A stretch of DNA of 64,000 bases, from NCBI GenBank assembly GCA_964464755.1, contig CAYXGZ010000008.1:1-64000 (forward strand), in the 5' to 3' direction. This document shows positions 46,719 through 54,437 of this stretch, piece by piece; within the stretch, counting starts at the first letter, position 1, and each line of letters opens with the position of its first letter. The translations under genes were made by a program, and so were the position numbers. Under the pieces are notes generated by a model, which was not told the DNA's origin, made no database searches, and saw only the letters and a program-made list of their open reading frames with translations. Source of the DNA: CAYXGZ01 sp964464755. GTDB lineage: Bacteria; Planctomycetota; MHYJ01; JACPRB01.

Positions 46719-48326
46719 CTACGAGCCCTGTCCGAGGATCTGCTTGAAGATGCCCCAGATCGAGCCGGAGCGGGGCTCCACGGGCTCGAGGGGCAGGGGC
46801 ACGTCGTCGAGGAAGCGCTGGAGGTCGTCGGCCATCGCCGCGGCGGAGGGGTAGCGGTCGCCCTTCGAGCGCTGCATCGCGTGGGCCACGATGCGGCGCA
46901 GCGACTCGGGGACCCAGGGCGCGATCATCTCGAGCGGCTCGGGCGGCTCCGTCGGCAGCTTGGCGAGGACCTCGTCGGTCGAGCGGCCGCCGTAGGGCGG
47001 CGTGCCGGACACGAGCTCGTAGAGCACGGCGCCGAGCGAGTACACGTCGCTCAGGTTGTCCACGCGCTCCATGTCGCCCGAGGCCTGCTCGGGGGGCATG
47101 TAGTAGGGCGTGCCCATGATGACGCCCTTCACGTACGCGCTGTCGCCGATGCGCTGGACCTTGGCGAGGCCGAAGTCCATCACGTACGGCTTGCCGCCCG
47201 CCTCGAGGATGATGTTCGAGGGCTTGATGTCGCGGTGGAAGACGCCGCGCTCGTGGGCGTACTGCAGCGCCCGGCACACGTCGCGCATCGCGGAGGCGGA
47301 GGCCTTCAGGGGCATGCCGCGGTCCGGCATCGGCTCGCCGCCCCAGGCCGGCGGGACGTAGATCCGCCGGTCCACGGGGTCGTGCAGGAGCATGTCGAGC
47401 GTCGCGCCCTCGACGAACTTCATCGTGTAGTAGAAGTGCTGCTCGACGGAGCCGAAGTCCCAGACCGGGACGATGTTCGGGTGGTCGAGCTCCGCGACGG
47501 CCTTCACCTCGGTGTAGAAGCGCTTCACGTCCTCGGCGTCGCCGTAGGGCGTGCGGATCCCGGCCGCCGTGTCGCTGTCGTGCGGGAGGAGCTTGAGGGC
47601 CACGACGCGGTTGCGGTCCTTCTGCCAGGCCCGGTAGACGATGCCCGCGCCGCCCCGGCCGATCTCGCGCACGAGGATGTGCCGCCCGAAGTGGTTCGAG
47701 GCCTTCTGGGCCGCGATCCGCACCTCGGCGGGCAGCTCCTTCTCGTGGAGGCGCGAGGCCTCCTCGAGCGCCTCGTGGACCGCGGAGGCCATCTGGGCGA
47801 AGAGGAAGGGGATCTCGCTGCCGCACTTCGGGCAGACCGGGTTGGAGCCGGCCGCGCCCGAGCCGGTGTCGATCGGCGCCCCGCACTCGGGGCAGGTGTA
47901 GAGCGTGAGGTTCTGGAGCTGCAGCGCCGTCTCGAGCGCCTCCTTGCGGAGGTAGCCGCGCTTGATGAGGATCTGCCCGATCTGGGGCACGGGCTGGATG
48001 CCGAGGTCCGCGAGCCGGCCCTGGAGGCGCAGGCCCTCGTTGACCTGGTACTCGGTGGCGAGGCCGTTGCGGACCAGGATCTGCCCGAGCAGCGCGCCCT
48101 GGCGCGCGGGGTGGTCCCCCATCGCGCGCTTCTGCAGCTCGAGCAGCCGGGGGATGTCCTCGTTCTTGAGGTAGCCCCGCGACACGAGCAGCGCCCCGAG
48201 GTTCTTCGCGGGGTTGCGCTCCTGCGAGATGAGGCAGTCGTAGAGCTGCTCCTTCGTGATGAGGCCCTCGCGGAGCGCGATGCGGCCGATCAGGAGGTCG
48301 CCCTGGGAGTTGGGGTCGGAACCCAT
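46719..48326 (-). CDS. Ser/Thr protein kinase with four MshEN/GspE-N-like repeats and a zinc ribbon
   Basis: 535 residues. Four repeats resemble the N-terminal domain of GspE/MshE ATPases: IGRIALREGLITKEQLYDCL (about 11-35), GALLVSRGYLKNEDIPRLLE (43-65), GQILVRNGLATEYQVNEGLR (80-102) and GQILIKRGYLRKEALETALQ (117-138). A zinc ribbon follows (C145, C148, C165, C168). The kinase domain spans about 216-490: GRGGAGIVY, K245, HRDIKPSN (364-371), DFG (384-386) and MPPEQASG. No membrane helix is seen, so it is cytoplasmic. MshEN domains can bind c-di-GMP, which would make this a second-messenger-controlled kinase (inference). Confidence 0.93.
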   Translation of the reverse strand: MGSDPNSQGDLLIGRIALREGLITKEQLYDCLISQERNPAKNLGALLVSRGYLKNEDIPRLLELQKRAMGDHPARQGALLGQILVRNGLATEYQVNEGLRLQGRLADLGIQPVPQIGQILIKRGYLRKEALETALQLQNLTLYTCPECGAPIDTGSGAAGSNPVCPKCGSEIPFLFAQMASAVHEALEEASRLHEKELPAEVRIAAQKASNHFGRHILVREIGRGGAGIVYRAWQKDRNRVVALKLLPHDSDTAAGIRTPYGDAEDVKRFYTEVKAVAELDHPNIVPVWDFGSVEQHFYYTMKFVEGATLDMLLHDPVDRRIYVPPAWGGEPMPDRGMPLKASASAMRDVCRALQYAHERGVFHRDIKPSNIILEAGGKPYVMDFGLAKVQRIGDSAYVKGVIMGTPYYMPPEQASGDMERVDNLSDVYSLGAVLYELVSGTPPYGGRSTDEVLAKLPTEPPEPLEMIAPWVPESLRRIVAHAMQRSKGDRYPSAAAMADDLQRFLDDVPLPLEPVEPRSGSIWGIFKQILGQGS

Positions 48327-48335
48327 GTATGGGTT
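48320..48335 (-). promoter_or_regulatory. Palindrome over the kinase start codon
   Basis: AACCCAT-GT-ATGGGTT, 7 bp perfect arms; the start codon of the MshEN-kinase gene (48326-48324) lies in it. A minus-strand TATACT box at 48345-48340 is 13 nt upstream of the ATG, so an operator here would sit at the transcription start. Confidence 0.4.
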
Positions 48336-48365
48336 GCGGAGTATACGGGAACCGCGGGACCGGCG

Positions 48366-49763
48366 CTAGGGCCGCGCCAGGGCCGCGGCGATCTCCGCCG
48401 CCTCCCCCTCCAACAGCGTCCGCACGTCGAAGAGCACCCGCTCCCTCTGGACCCGCGCGAAGATGCAGGGCGTCCCGGCCCGCAGCGCCGAGGCCACCGC
48501 CTCCAGCGAGCGCGACGCGTGCCGCACCGCCACGACCTTCGTCGGCAGCGCGTGCGCGGGCACCGAGCCGCCGCCCACCTCGCTCGTGTCGTCGAGCACC
48601 TCGACCGTCCAGCCCGGCAGGCCCTTGAGCCGCCCGGCCAGGTCCGCCGCGCGCTTCGCGATCTCCGCGGGCGTCGCCGCGAGCATCGCGAGCGTCGGGA
48701 TCTCCTTCAGCGCCCGCGACTCGTCGAGGTAGAGCTTGAGCACCGCCTCGAGCGCGGTCAGCGCGACCTTGTCCACGCGCAGCGCCCGGAACAGCGGGTG
48801 CGCGCGCACCGCCGCGATGCAGGCCTTCGAGCCCACGAGGATGCCGGCCTGCGGCCCGCCCAGGAGCTTGTCGCCGCTGAAGCAGACCACGTCCGCACCC
48901 GCCTTCACGCTGTCCTGCACGGTCGGCTCGCCCTGGATGCCGAAGCGCGCCATGTCGACGAGCGAGCCGCTGCCCAGGTCGTCCATCACCGGGACCTTGT
49001 GCTTCCGGCCCAGCTCGACGAGCTCCCCGAGCGTCGTGGACTGCGTGAAGCCGAGGATGCGGAAGTTCGACGTGTGGACCTTCATGAGCAGGGCCGTCTC
49101 CGGCCCGATCCGCTTCGCGTAGTCCGTCGCGTAGGTCTTGTTGGTCGTGCCGACCTCGACGAGCCGCGCGCCGCTGAGCTCCATGACCTCGGGGACGCGG
49201 AAGCTGCCGCCGATCTCGACGAGCTGGCCGCGCGAGACGAGGACGTCGCGGCCCTTCGCGAGCGCCGCGAGCGCGATCATCGTCGCCCCCGCGTTGTTGT
49301 TCACGACGGTGGCCGCCTCGGCGCCCGTCAGGCGCTTCAGGAGGGCGGCGACGTGGGTCTCGCGGAAGTTCCGGTCGCCCGTCGCGCGGTCGACCTCGAG
49401 CACGGAGTACCCGCGCTGCTCCGAGGCGACGGCCTCGAGCGCCGCCTTGGGGAGGACGGCGCGGCCGAGGCCGGTGTGGAGCAGGATGCCCGTCGCGTTG
49501 ATGACCCGGCAGAGCCCGGGGGCGCTGAGCCGCGCGAGGCCCTCGGCGGCCAGGGCCACGAGGCGCTCCGGCTCCAGGGCGGCGGGGCGGCCCGCCTTCA
49601 GCGAGGCGCGCTGGCCGTCGAGCACCGCGCGGAGCTGGGCGACGACGGCGTCGCGCCCGTGCAGGGCGAGCAGGGGGGCCGCGGCCGGCGAGCCCGCCAG
49701 GAGGTCCACCGAGGGGATCTGGCGGAGCTTCGGATCGGGTTTCGCGGCGTTCTTGGGGGGCAT
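48366..49763 (-). CDS. selA: L-seryl-tRNA(Sec) selenium transferase SelA
   Basis: 465 residues from the second in-frame ATG at 49763, chosen because GGAGG lies 5 bases upstream; the ATG at 49784 lacks one. Family blocks: RVINATGILLHTGLGRAVLP, EVDRATGDRNFRETHVAALL, VVNNNAGATMIALAALAKGR, VSRGQLVEIGGSFRVPEVME, VEVGTTNKTYATDYAKRIGP and the PLP lysine in CFSGDKLLGGPQAGIL. It converts Ser-tRNA(Sec) to Sec-tRNA(Sec), implying that this organism makes selenoproteins. SelB, SelD and selC were not found in the window, nor an obvious in-frame TGA selenoprotein. Confidence 0.95.
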   Translation of the reverse strand: MPPKNAAKPDPKLRQIPSVDLLAGSPAAAPLLALHGRDAVVAQLRAVLDGQRASLKAGRPAALEPERLVALAAEGLARLSAPGLCRVINATGILLHTGLGRAVLPKAALEAVASEQRGYSVLEVDRATGDRNFRETHVAALLKRLTGAEAATVVNNNAGATMIALAALAKGRDVLVSRGQLVEIGGSFRVPEVMELSGARLVEVGTTNKTYATDYAKRIGPETALLMKVHTSNFRILGFTQSTTLGELVELGRKHKVPVMDDLGSGSLVDMARFGIQGEPTVQDSVKAGADVVCFSGDKLLGGPQAGILVGSKACIAAVRAHPLFRALRVDKVALTALEAVLKLYLDESRALKEIPTLAMLAATPAEIAKRAADLAGRLKGLPGWTVEVLDDTSEVGGGSVPAHALPTKVVAVRHASRSLEAVASALRAGTPCIFARVQRERVLFDVRTLLEGEAAEIAAALARP

Positions 49764-49808
49764 CGGGTCCTCCGGGGGCCCCATCTTACACGCCCGCGCG
49801 CCCGGCGG

Positions 49809-50264
49809 CTAGCGGGAGGCGTGGGCGACGTCGTCGACGTCGTACTCGTCGGGCGACTCGTAGAGCTCGACGGGCTTGTACCCGGGCAGGCGCGAGCGCT
49901 CGACCTCCTCGGCGAACGCCGAGAGGATCCTCCGGTGCATCGTCTCGCGGGCCGCCGCGTGGATGGGGTGCGCGATGTCGGCGTGGTGCCGGACCCGGCC
50001 CTCGGGGTCGCGGGCGGGCCGCCCCTCGGCCTGGGAGGCGCCGCAATCGTTGCAGTAGCGCGCGCGGAGGTGGTTCTTGCCGCCGCAGGCCGCGCAGCGC
50101 GACATGACCTTGCGGGAGGGCATCGCGACGAAGACCCCGCGGGGGCCCTCGATGATCTTCAGGTCCCGGACGACGAACTGGCCGTCGAGGGTGATGCAGC
50201 AGAAGGCGCGGAGCTTGTCGGCGCGGCGGGGCATCAGCTTGACGCGGATCTCCGTGATCTCCAT
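49809..50264 (-). CDS. spoVG: SpoVG-family protein with inserted zinc ribbon
   Basis: 151 residues. The SpoVG core MEITEIRVKL ... RAFCCITLDGQFVVRDLKII ... GVFVAMPSRK is followed, in place of the usual short loop, by a four-cysteine ribbon (C57, C60, C71, C74; CAACGGKNHLRARYCNDCG), after which the SpoVG end DIAHPIHAAARETMHRRIL resumes. SpoVG proteins bind nucleic acid and regulate gene expression. Its location beside ispE repeats an association known in Firmicutes. A ribosome-binding GGAGG-like sequence (GGGAGGCCGGG) precedes the ATG. Confidence 0.92.
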   Translation of the reverse strand: MEITEIRVKLMPRRADKLRAFCCITLDGQFVVRDLKIIEGPRGVFVAMPSRKVMSRCAACGGKNHLRARYCNDCGASQAEGRPARDPEGRVRHHADIAHPIHAAARETMHRRILSAFAEEVERSRLPGYKPVELYESPDEYDVDDVAHASR

Positions 50265-50295
50265 CCCGGCCTCCCGCGACGCCCCGCGAGCGCGA

Positions 50296-51159
50296 TCAGG
50301 GCGGCGACTCCACGCGGACCACCCGCACGGGCAGCGCGGCGGCCCGGCGCGCGAGCCGCGCCTGGTCCTGCCGGTCCCTCCCCACCACGAAGAGGGACGA
50401 TCCGCTGCCGGACATCCGCACCCGCGTCCCCAGGAGCCGCTGCGCGGCCGAGCGGAGCCGCGACAGCTCCGGCCGGAACGCGAACGCCGGGGCCTCCAAG
50501 CGGTTGAACAGGGCCCGGGCCACGGCCGACGGTCCCCCCGAGGCGAGGGTGTTTAGGAATTCTATAACCGACGCCCGAGGTTGTGTCAAGCTTGAACCGA
50601 GCCGCCGGTAGACCTCCGCCGTCGGGTTCGCGTACGGGGGCAGGAGCAGCACGAGCCGCAGGCGCGGGGGGCGGACGAGGGGATGCACGAGCTCGCCCCG
50701 GCCCGTGCAGAGCGCCGTCGCCCCGCGGGCGAAGAAGGCCGTGTCGCTGCCGATCCGGCCCAGCGCGGCCTCCTGCTCGGCGATCCCGAGGCCGAGGCCC
50801 AGCAGCCGGTCCGCGGCCCGCAGCAGGCCCGCCGCGTCGCTGGAGCCCCCGCCCAGGCCGGCGCCGGAGGGGATGCGCTTGCGCAGGACGATCCGCAGGG
50901 GCGGGACGCGGCGGAGCTTCCGTAGCTCGGCCAGCGCCCGCCGCACCGTGTTGTCCGGCCCCGCGGGCGCCGCCTCGCCGGGGCTCACCTCGAGGGAGTC
51001 GCGCCGGGCGCGCGAGAGCTCGATCTCGTCGGCGAGCGAGACGGGGGCCATGACGGTCGCGAGCTCGCGGTAGCCGTCGGGCCGGGTGCCGAGGACCTCG
51101 AGGAAGAGGTTGACCTTGGCGGGGCAGGACTCGACGACCCGGGCGGGGCGTGGCCGCAT
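50296..51159 (-). CDS. ispE: 4-diphosphocytidyl-2-C-methyl-D-erythritol kinase IspE
   Basis: 287 residues. GHMP-kinase features: SCPAKVNLFLEVLGTRPDGY at the N-terminus, the ATP loop KRIPSGAGLGGGSSDAAGLL, and RVRMSGSGSSLFVV at the C-terminus. It phosphorylates CDP-methylerythritol in the MEP isoprenoid pathway. ATGA overlap with the panC stop shows co-translation in the order folK-panC-ispE. DxxFF in GSDTAFFARGATA is the expected active-site region. Confidence 0.95.
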   Translation of the reverse strand: MRPRPARVVESCPAKVNLFLEVLGTRPDGYRELATVMAPVSLADEIELSRARRDSLEVSPGEAAPAGPDNTVRRALAELRKLRRVPPLRIVLRKRIPSGAGLGGGSSDAAGLLRAADRLLGLGLGIAEQEAALGRIGSDTAFFARGATALCTGRGELVHPLVRPPRLRLVLLLPPYANPTAEVYRRLGSSLTQPRASVIEFLNTLASGGPSAVARALFNRLEAPAFAFRPELSRLRSAAQRLLGTRVRMSGSGSSLFVVGRDRQDQARLARRAAALPVRVVRVESPP

Positions 51160-52001
51160 CAGACGAGGATGTTGTCGATGAGCCGGGCCTTGCCGATCCT
51201 CACGGCCAGGGCGACCAGGGTGCGGCCCTTGATCTCCTTGACCGGCTCGAGGGTGTCGGAGTTGACGATCGCGATGTACTCGACCTTGGAGCCCTTGACG
51301 CGCTGGATGACGCGGCGCATCTCGGCGGCCACGCGGGTCGCGCCGTTCTCGCCGGCGCCGACGAGCTCCTCGGCGCGCTGCAGGGCGCGGTAGAGGCAGG
51401 TGGCGTCCTTGCGCTGCTTGGGCCCGAGGTAGATGTTGCGCGAGCTCATGGCCAGCCCGTCCTCCTCGCGCAGCGTGGGCATCACCTTCACGTCGACGTC
51501 GAGGTTGAGGTCGATCGCCATGCGGCGGCAGATCAGGTACTGCTGGTAGTCCTTCTGCCCGAAGTAGGCGACGTCCGGCTTGACGATGTTGAAGAGCTTG
51601 GCGACGACGCTCATGACGCCGCGGAAGTGGTCGGGCCGGAAGAGGCCGCACATCTTCTGGGGCAGGTCGTTCTGGTCGACGTAGGTCGCGAAGCCCTTGG
51701 GGTACATCTCGGCGACGGAGGGGAGGAAGAGGACGTCGGCTCGCTCGCTCTCGGCCATGCGGAGGTCCTTCGAGAGCTGGCGCGGGTAGCGGTCGTAATC
51801 CTCGCCCGCGGAGAACTGCAGCGGGTTGACGAAGATGCTGACGACGACGGCGCCGCAGTGCTTGCGGGCCTCGCGCATGAGGCTGAGGTGCCCGGCGTGG
51901 AAGGCGCCCATCGTCGGGACGAAGCCGACGAGCTTGCGCTGCGCGCGGGCGGCGGAGACGAAGCTGCGGATCTCGCGGATCGTCTCGACGACTTTCGTCA
52001 T
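51159..52001 (-). CDS. panC: Pantothenate synthetase PanC
   Basis: 280 residues. VGFVPTMGAFHAGHLSLMRE contains the HxGH nucleotidyl-transferase motif; SIFVNPLQFSAGEDYDRYPR, FRPDHFRGVMSVVAKLFNIV, AYFGQKDYQQYLICRRM and MSSRNIYL are the other PanC blocks. It joins pantoate and beta-alanine with ATP. Four-base overlaps with folK upstream and ispE downstream. PanB and PanD are not in the window. Confidence 0.96.
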   Translation of the reverse strand: MTKVVETIREIRSFVSAARAQRKLVGFVPTMGAFHAGHLSLMREARKHCGAVVVSIFVNPLQFSAGEDYDRYPRQLSKDLRMAESERADVLFLPSVAEMYPKGFATYVDQNDLPQKMCGLFRPDHFRGVMSVVAKLFNIVKPDVAYFGQKDYQQYLICRRMAIDLNLDVDVKVMPTLREEDGLAMSSRNIYLGPKQRKDATCLYRALQRAEELVGAGENGATRVAAEMRRVIQRVKGSKVEYIAIVNSDTLEPVKEIKGRTLVALAVRIGKARLIDNILV

Positions 52002-52471
52002 GCCCCGTTCCTTTCCAGCGCCGCCAGCAGTCCGCCGACCGTCCGGCCCGTCCCCGGGACCCGCAGGCCCGGGGCCAGCTCGGCCAGCGGCACGAGCACG
52101 AACGCCCGCTCCGCCAGCCGCGGGTGCGGCAGCGCCAGGCGCGCCGACGTCCGCTCCTCGGCCCCGTGCACGAGCAGGTCGAGGTCGATCGTCCTCGGGC
52201 CCCACCGGCGGCCCTTCACCCGGACCCGGCCCATCCGCCGCTCGATCGCCTGGAGCCGCCGCAGCAGGGCCGCGGGCCCCAGGTCCGTCTCCAGCTCCGC
52301 CACCGCGTTCAGGAACCGGGGCTGGCCGGCCAGGCCCCAGGGCTCCGTCTCGCGCACCCGCGACCGGCGGACCACCCTCACGCCGGGCTCGCGGTCGAGA
52401 CGCCGCAGCGCCTCGCGGATCGCGTCCAGCCTCCGCCCCAGGTTCGACCCCAGCCCGACGTACGCGAGCAT
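51998..52471 (-). CDS. folK: 6-hydroxymethyl-7,8-dihydropterin pyrophosphokinase FolK
   Basis: 157 residues. AYVGLGSNLGRRLDAIREAL at the N-terminus, VRETEPWGLAGQPRFLNAV, and the HPPK signature RWGPRTIDLDLLVHG followed by LPHPRLAERAFVLVPLAEL. It pyrophosphorylates hydroxymethyldihydropterin for folate synthesis. The start ATG (52471) touches the last base of the pssA stop; the stop overlaps panC. Confidence 0.95.
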   Translation of the reverse strand: MLAYVGLGSNLGRRLDAIREALRRLDREPGVRVVRRSRVRETEPWGLAGQPRFLNAVAELETDLGPAALLRRLQAIERRMGRVRVKGRRWGPRTIDLDLLVHGAEERTSARLALPHPRLAERAFVLVPLAELAPGLRVPGTGRTVGGLLAALERNGA

Positions 52472-53352
52472 CAGAACAGCGCGTCGTCGCTCGGCCCGCC
52501 CGGTGCCCGCGCGGCCGGCTCCGGGGGCGGCAGCCCCTTGCGCGAGAGCCGGCGGCGGACCCACCACAGCGGGCCGGAGGCCGCGTAGAAGAAGAACCCG
52601 AGGAAGAGGGCGAACTCGTGGAAGACCACGGCGAGCAGGGCGACGATCGCCAGCTCGATGAGCGTCACGAAGGGCCGCACGCCGCGGAAGAGCCGGTTGA
52701 CCATGTGCGGGTAGGGGACCCGCGAGACCATGAGCACCCCGAGCAGGAACAGCGTCACGGGCAGCCCCGCCTTGAGGACGCGCACGGCCGCCGCGAGGAG
52801 CGCCGGGTCCTCGGGGATCGCGTTCCAGGGCAGGACCATCGAGGCGACCACGCCCGCCGCGGCCGGCGAGGGCAGGCCCGCGAACTCGTGGTGGAACTTC
52901 TCCTCGACGCCCGTCTCGACGTTGAAGCGCGCCAGCCGCACGCCCGCGCAGCAGGCGTAGAAGAGGCAGACCCCGAGGATCATCCGCGCCACGAGGACGT
53001 CGCCCGTCGAGCTCCAGAGGCCCCAGGTCAGGAACGCGGGCGTGATGCCGAAGGTCACGAAGTCGCAGAGCGAGTCGAGCTGGGTGCCGAAGCTCGAGGC
53101 GGTCTTCGTCATCCGGGCGACCTTGCCGTCGAGCGCGTCGAAGATCATCGCCAGGAGGATCAGGAACGCGGCCGTGTGGAAGTGCGCGTCGCGCGACGGC
53201 CCCGCGTCGAGCCCGCGGGCGACCTGCGTCAGCGCGAGGAAACCGCAGACCGCGTTGCCCAGCGTGATGAGCGTCGGGAGGATCGCCACGGCGCGCACGC
53301 GCCGGCGCTTCCGGATCGTCGTGCGGGTGCCGCCGCTAACGGGTTCGTGCAA
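52471..53352 (-). CDS. pssA: CDP-diacylglycerol-serine O-phosphatidyltransferase PssA
   Basis: 293 residues with about eight membrane segments. The CDP-alcohol phosphatidyltransferase motif is DALDGKVARMTKTASSFGTQ continuing LDSLCD (DGxxAR-x8-G-x3-D-x3-D). ILPTLITLGNAVCGFLAL is the typical N-terminal helix of the Gram-positive-type (subclass II) PssA, and an acidic/basic C-terminal tail is extra. It makes phosphatidylserine. Starts 17 bp inside the end of psd, so the two genes that lead to phosphatidylethanolamine are coupled. Confidence 0.93.
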   Translation of the reverse strand: MHEPVSGGTRTTIRKRRRVRAVAILPTLITLGNAVCGFLALTQVARGLDAGPSRDAHFHTAAFLILLAMIFDALDGKVARMTKTASSFGTQLDSLCDFVTFGITPAFLTWGLWSSTGDVLVARMILGVCLFYACCAGVRLARFNVETGVEEKFHHEFAGLPSPAAAGVVASMVLPWNAIPEDPALLAAAVRVLKAGLPVTLFLLGVLMVSRVPYPHMVNRLFRGVRPFVTLIELAIVALLAVVFHEFALFLGFFFYAASGPLWWVRRRLSRKGLPPPEPAARAPGGPSDDALF

Positions 53353-53989
53353 GGATCGACTCCCCTCCGCGGACCTTGTCGCCCACCTTCACCAGGACCT
53401 CGCCGAGCCGGCGCTTGGGGACGTACAGCTCGGTGCGGGATCCGAACTTGATCATGCCGTAGCGCTCGCCCTTGCCGAGCGCGTCGTTCTCGCGGGCCGC
53501 GCAGACGATGCGCCGCGCGATCGCCCCCGAGATCTGGCGGACCTTCACCTTGTAGCCGGCCTCGCGGCGCTCGAGGACGAGGTCCTGCCGCTCGTTGCGG
53601 CGGATGCATTCCGGGTCGCGGGCGTCCAGGTACTCGCCGGGCACGTACTTCGTCGCGGAGACGACGCCGGCGCAGGGCGCGCGGTTGACGTGGACGTCGA
53701 AGACCGAGAGGAAGATGCCGACGCGGACCGAGGGCTCGCCGAGGTGCTCGTCGTCGGCGACCTCCTCGATGTCGGCCACGCGGCCGTCGGCGGGGGAGAC
53801 GAGGGTGTCCTCGCCGGCGGGCACGGCCCGGGAGGGGTCGCGGAAGAACGAGAGCGTGAAGATCCAGCCCGCCAGGCCGATCGCGGCGAGGGCGGGGTGC
53901 AGGAACCAGAGGCCCGCCCCCAGGCCGATCCAGAACAGGCTGAAGAGGGCGACCTCCGTCCGTCCGTAGGCGGTGAGGAACAGCACCAT
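53336..53989 (-). CDS. psd: Phosphatidylserine decarboxylase proenzyme Psd
   Basis: 217 residues, the short (archaeal/PSD-A-like) class. Two N-terminal membrane helices, then FFRDPSRAVP, VSPADGRVADIEEV, VGIFLSVFDVHVNRAP and the self-cleavage site IKFGSRTEL at Gly183-Ser184, which generates the pyruvoyl prosthetic group. It converts phosphatidylserine to phosphatidylethanolamine at the inner membrane. First gene of the minus-strand set running to selA's neighbourhood. Confidence 0.95.
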   Translation of the reverse strand: MVLFLTAYGRTEVALFSLFWIGLGAGLWFLHPALAAIGLAGWIFTLSFFRDPSRAVPAGEDTLVSPADGRVADIEEVADDEHLGEPSVRVGIFLSVFDVHVNRAPCAGVVSATKYVPGEYLDARDPECIRRNERQDLVLERREAGYKVKVRQISGAIARRIVCAARENDALGKGERYGMIKFGSRTELYVPKRRLGEVLVKVGDKVRGGESILARTR

Positions 53990-54091
53990 AAAGAAGTTCG
54001 GACGTCCGGCCGATGTACCTCGTGGAGCCGGTCGGCGTCCGGACCCAGTTTCTCACCCCTCGAACGGGGCTGTCAATGGGGGTCCCGACGG

Positions 54092-54120
54092 TTGCCGCTC
54101 CCCCGGGGACTGGGTATGAT
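54092..54120 (+). promoter_or_regulatory. Promoter-like sequence over the FtsB-like start
   Basis: TTGCCG at 54092-54097, exact 17 bp spacer, TATGAT at 54115-54120. The -10 contains the ATG at 54116; if used, translation would have to begin downstream, for example at the GTG at 54167. Confidence 0.3.
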
Positions 54121-54430
54121 CGATTTCCGCAGGATCCTCGCCGTCGATCCGGCCGCCGAGGCCGTCGTGCGCGGCTGGGTCCTGGGCGCCCTCGCCGCGG
54201 CCTTCGTCGTCGTGCTCTCCGCGGGAGCCTGGGATGCCCACCACCGCAACGCCCGGGTCCTGCGCGACCTCCAGGAGGCCGAGGCCGATCTCGCCCGGGT
54301 CCGGGCCGAGTCGGACCGCCTGAAGGCCGAGCTGCGGGCCCTGAACGAGGATCCGGTCTACGTCGAGGGCGTCCTGCGCTGGATGCAGGCCGCCGCCGTC
54401 TCCGTCCCGGGGACGCAGCCCCTGAGGTGA
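54116..54430 (+). CDS. FtsB/DivIC-like septum protein
   Basis: 104 residues from ATG 54116 (or 87 from GTG 54167). One membrane helix (WVLGALAAAFVVVLSAGAW), then a heptad coiled coil (VLRDLQEAEADLARVRAESD) and the short motif LNEDPVYVEGVLRW, which resembles the 'ExDPxYIE' region of FtsB/DivIC proteins. These link the divisome through FtsL/FtsQ in the periplasm. No other division gene is nearby. The start is uncertain because a promoter-like sequence covers the first ATG. The FliM-like gene follows 7 bp later. Confidence 0.7.
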   Translation: MIDFRRILAVDPAAEAVVRGWVLGALAAAFVVVLSAGAWDAHHRNARVLRDLQEAEADLARVRAESDRLKAELRALNEDPVYVEGVLRWMQAAAVSVPGTQPLR

Positions 54431-54437
54431 TCGAGCC

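Noticed and set aside
49764..49784. Longer SelA start at 49784
   Set aside because: The GGAGG ribosome-binding site lies between it and the ATG at 49763, so the downstream ATG is better placed.
43641..50507. A 6.9 kb open frame on the plus strand, antisense to seven minus-strand genes
   Set aside because: Its translation is Arg/Gly/Ala/Asp-rich low-complexity sequence without any domain, while the opposite strand encodes SelA, SpoVG, kinases and others with intact motifs. Long antisense frames are expected at this GC content.
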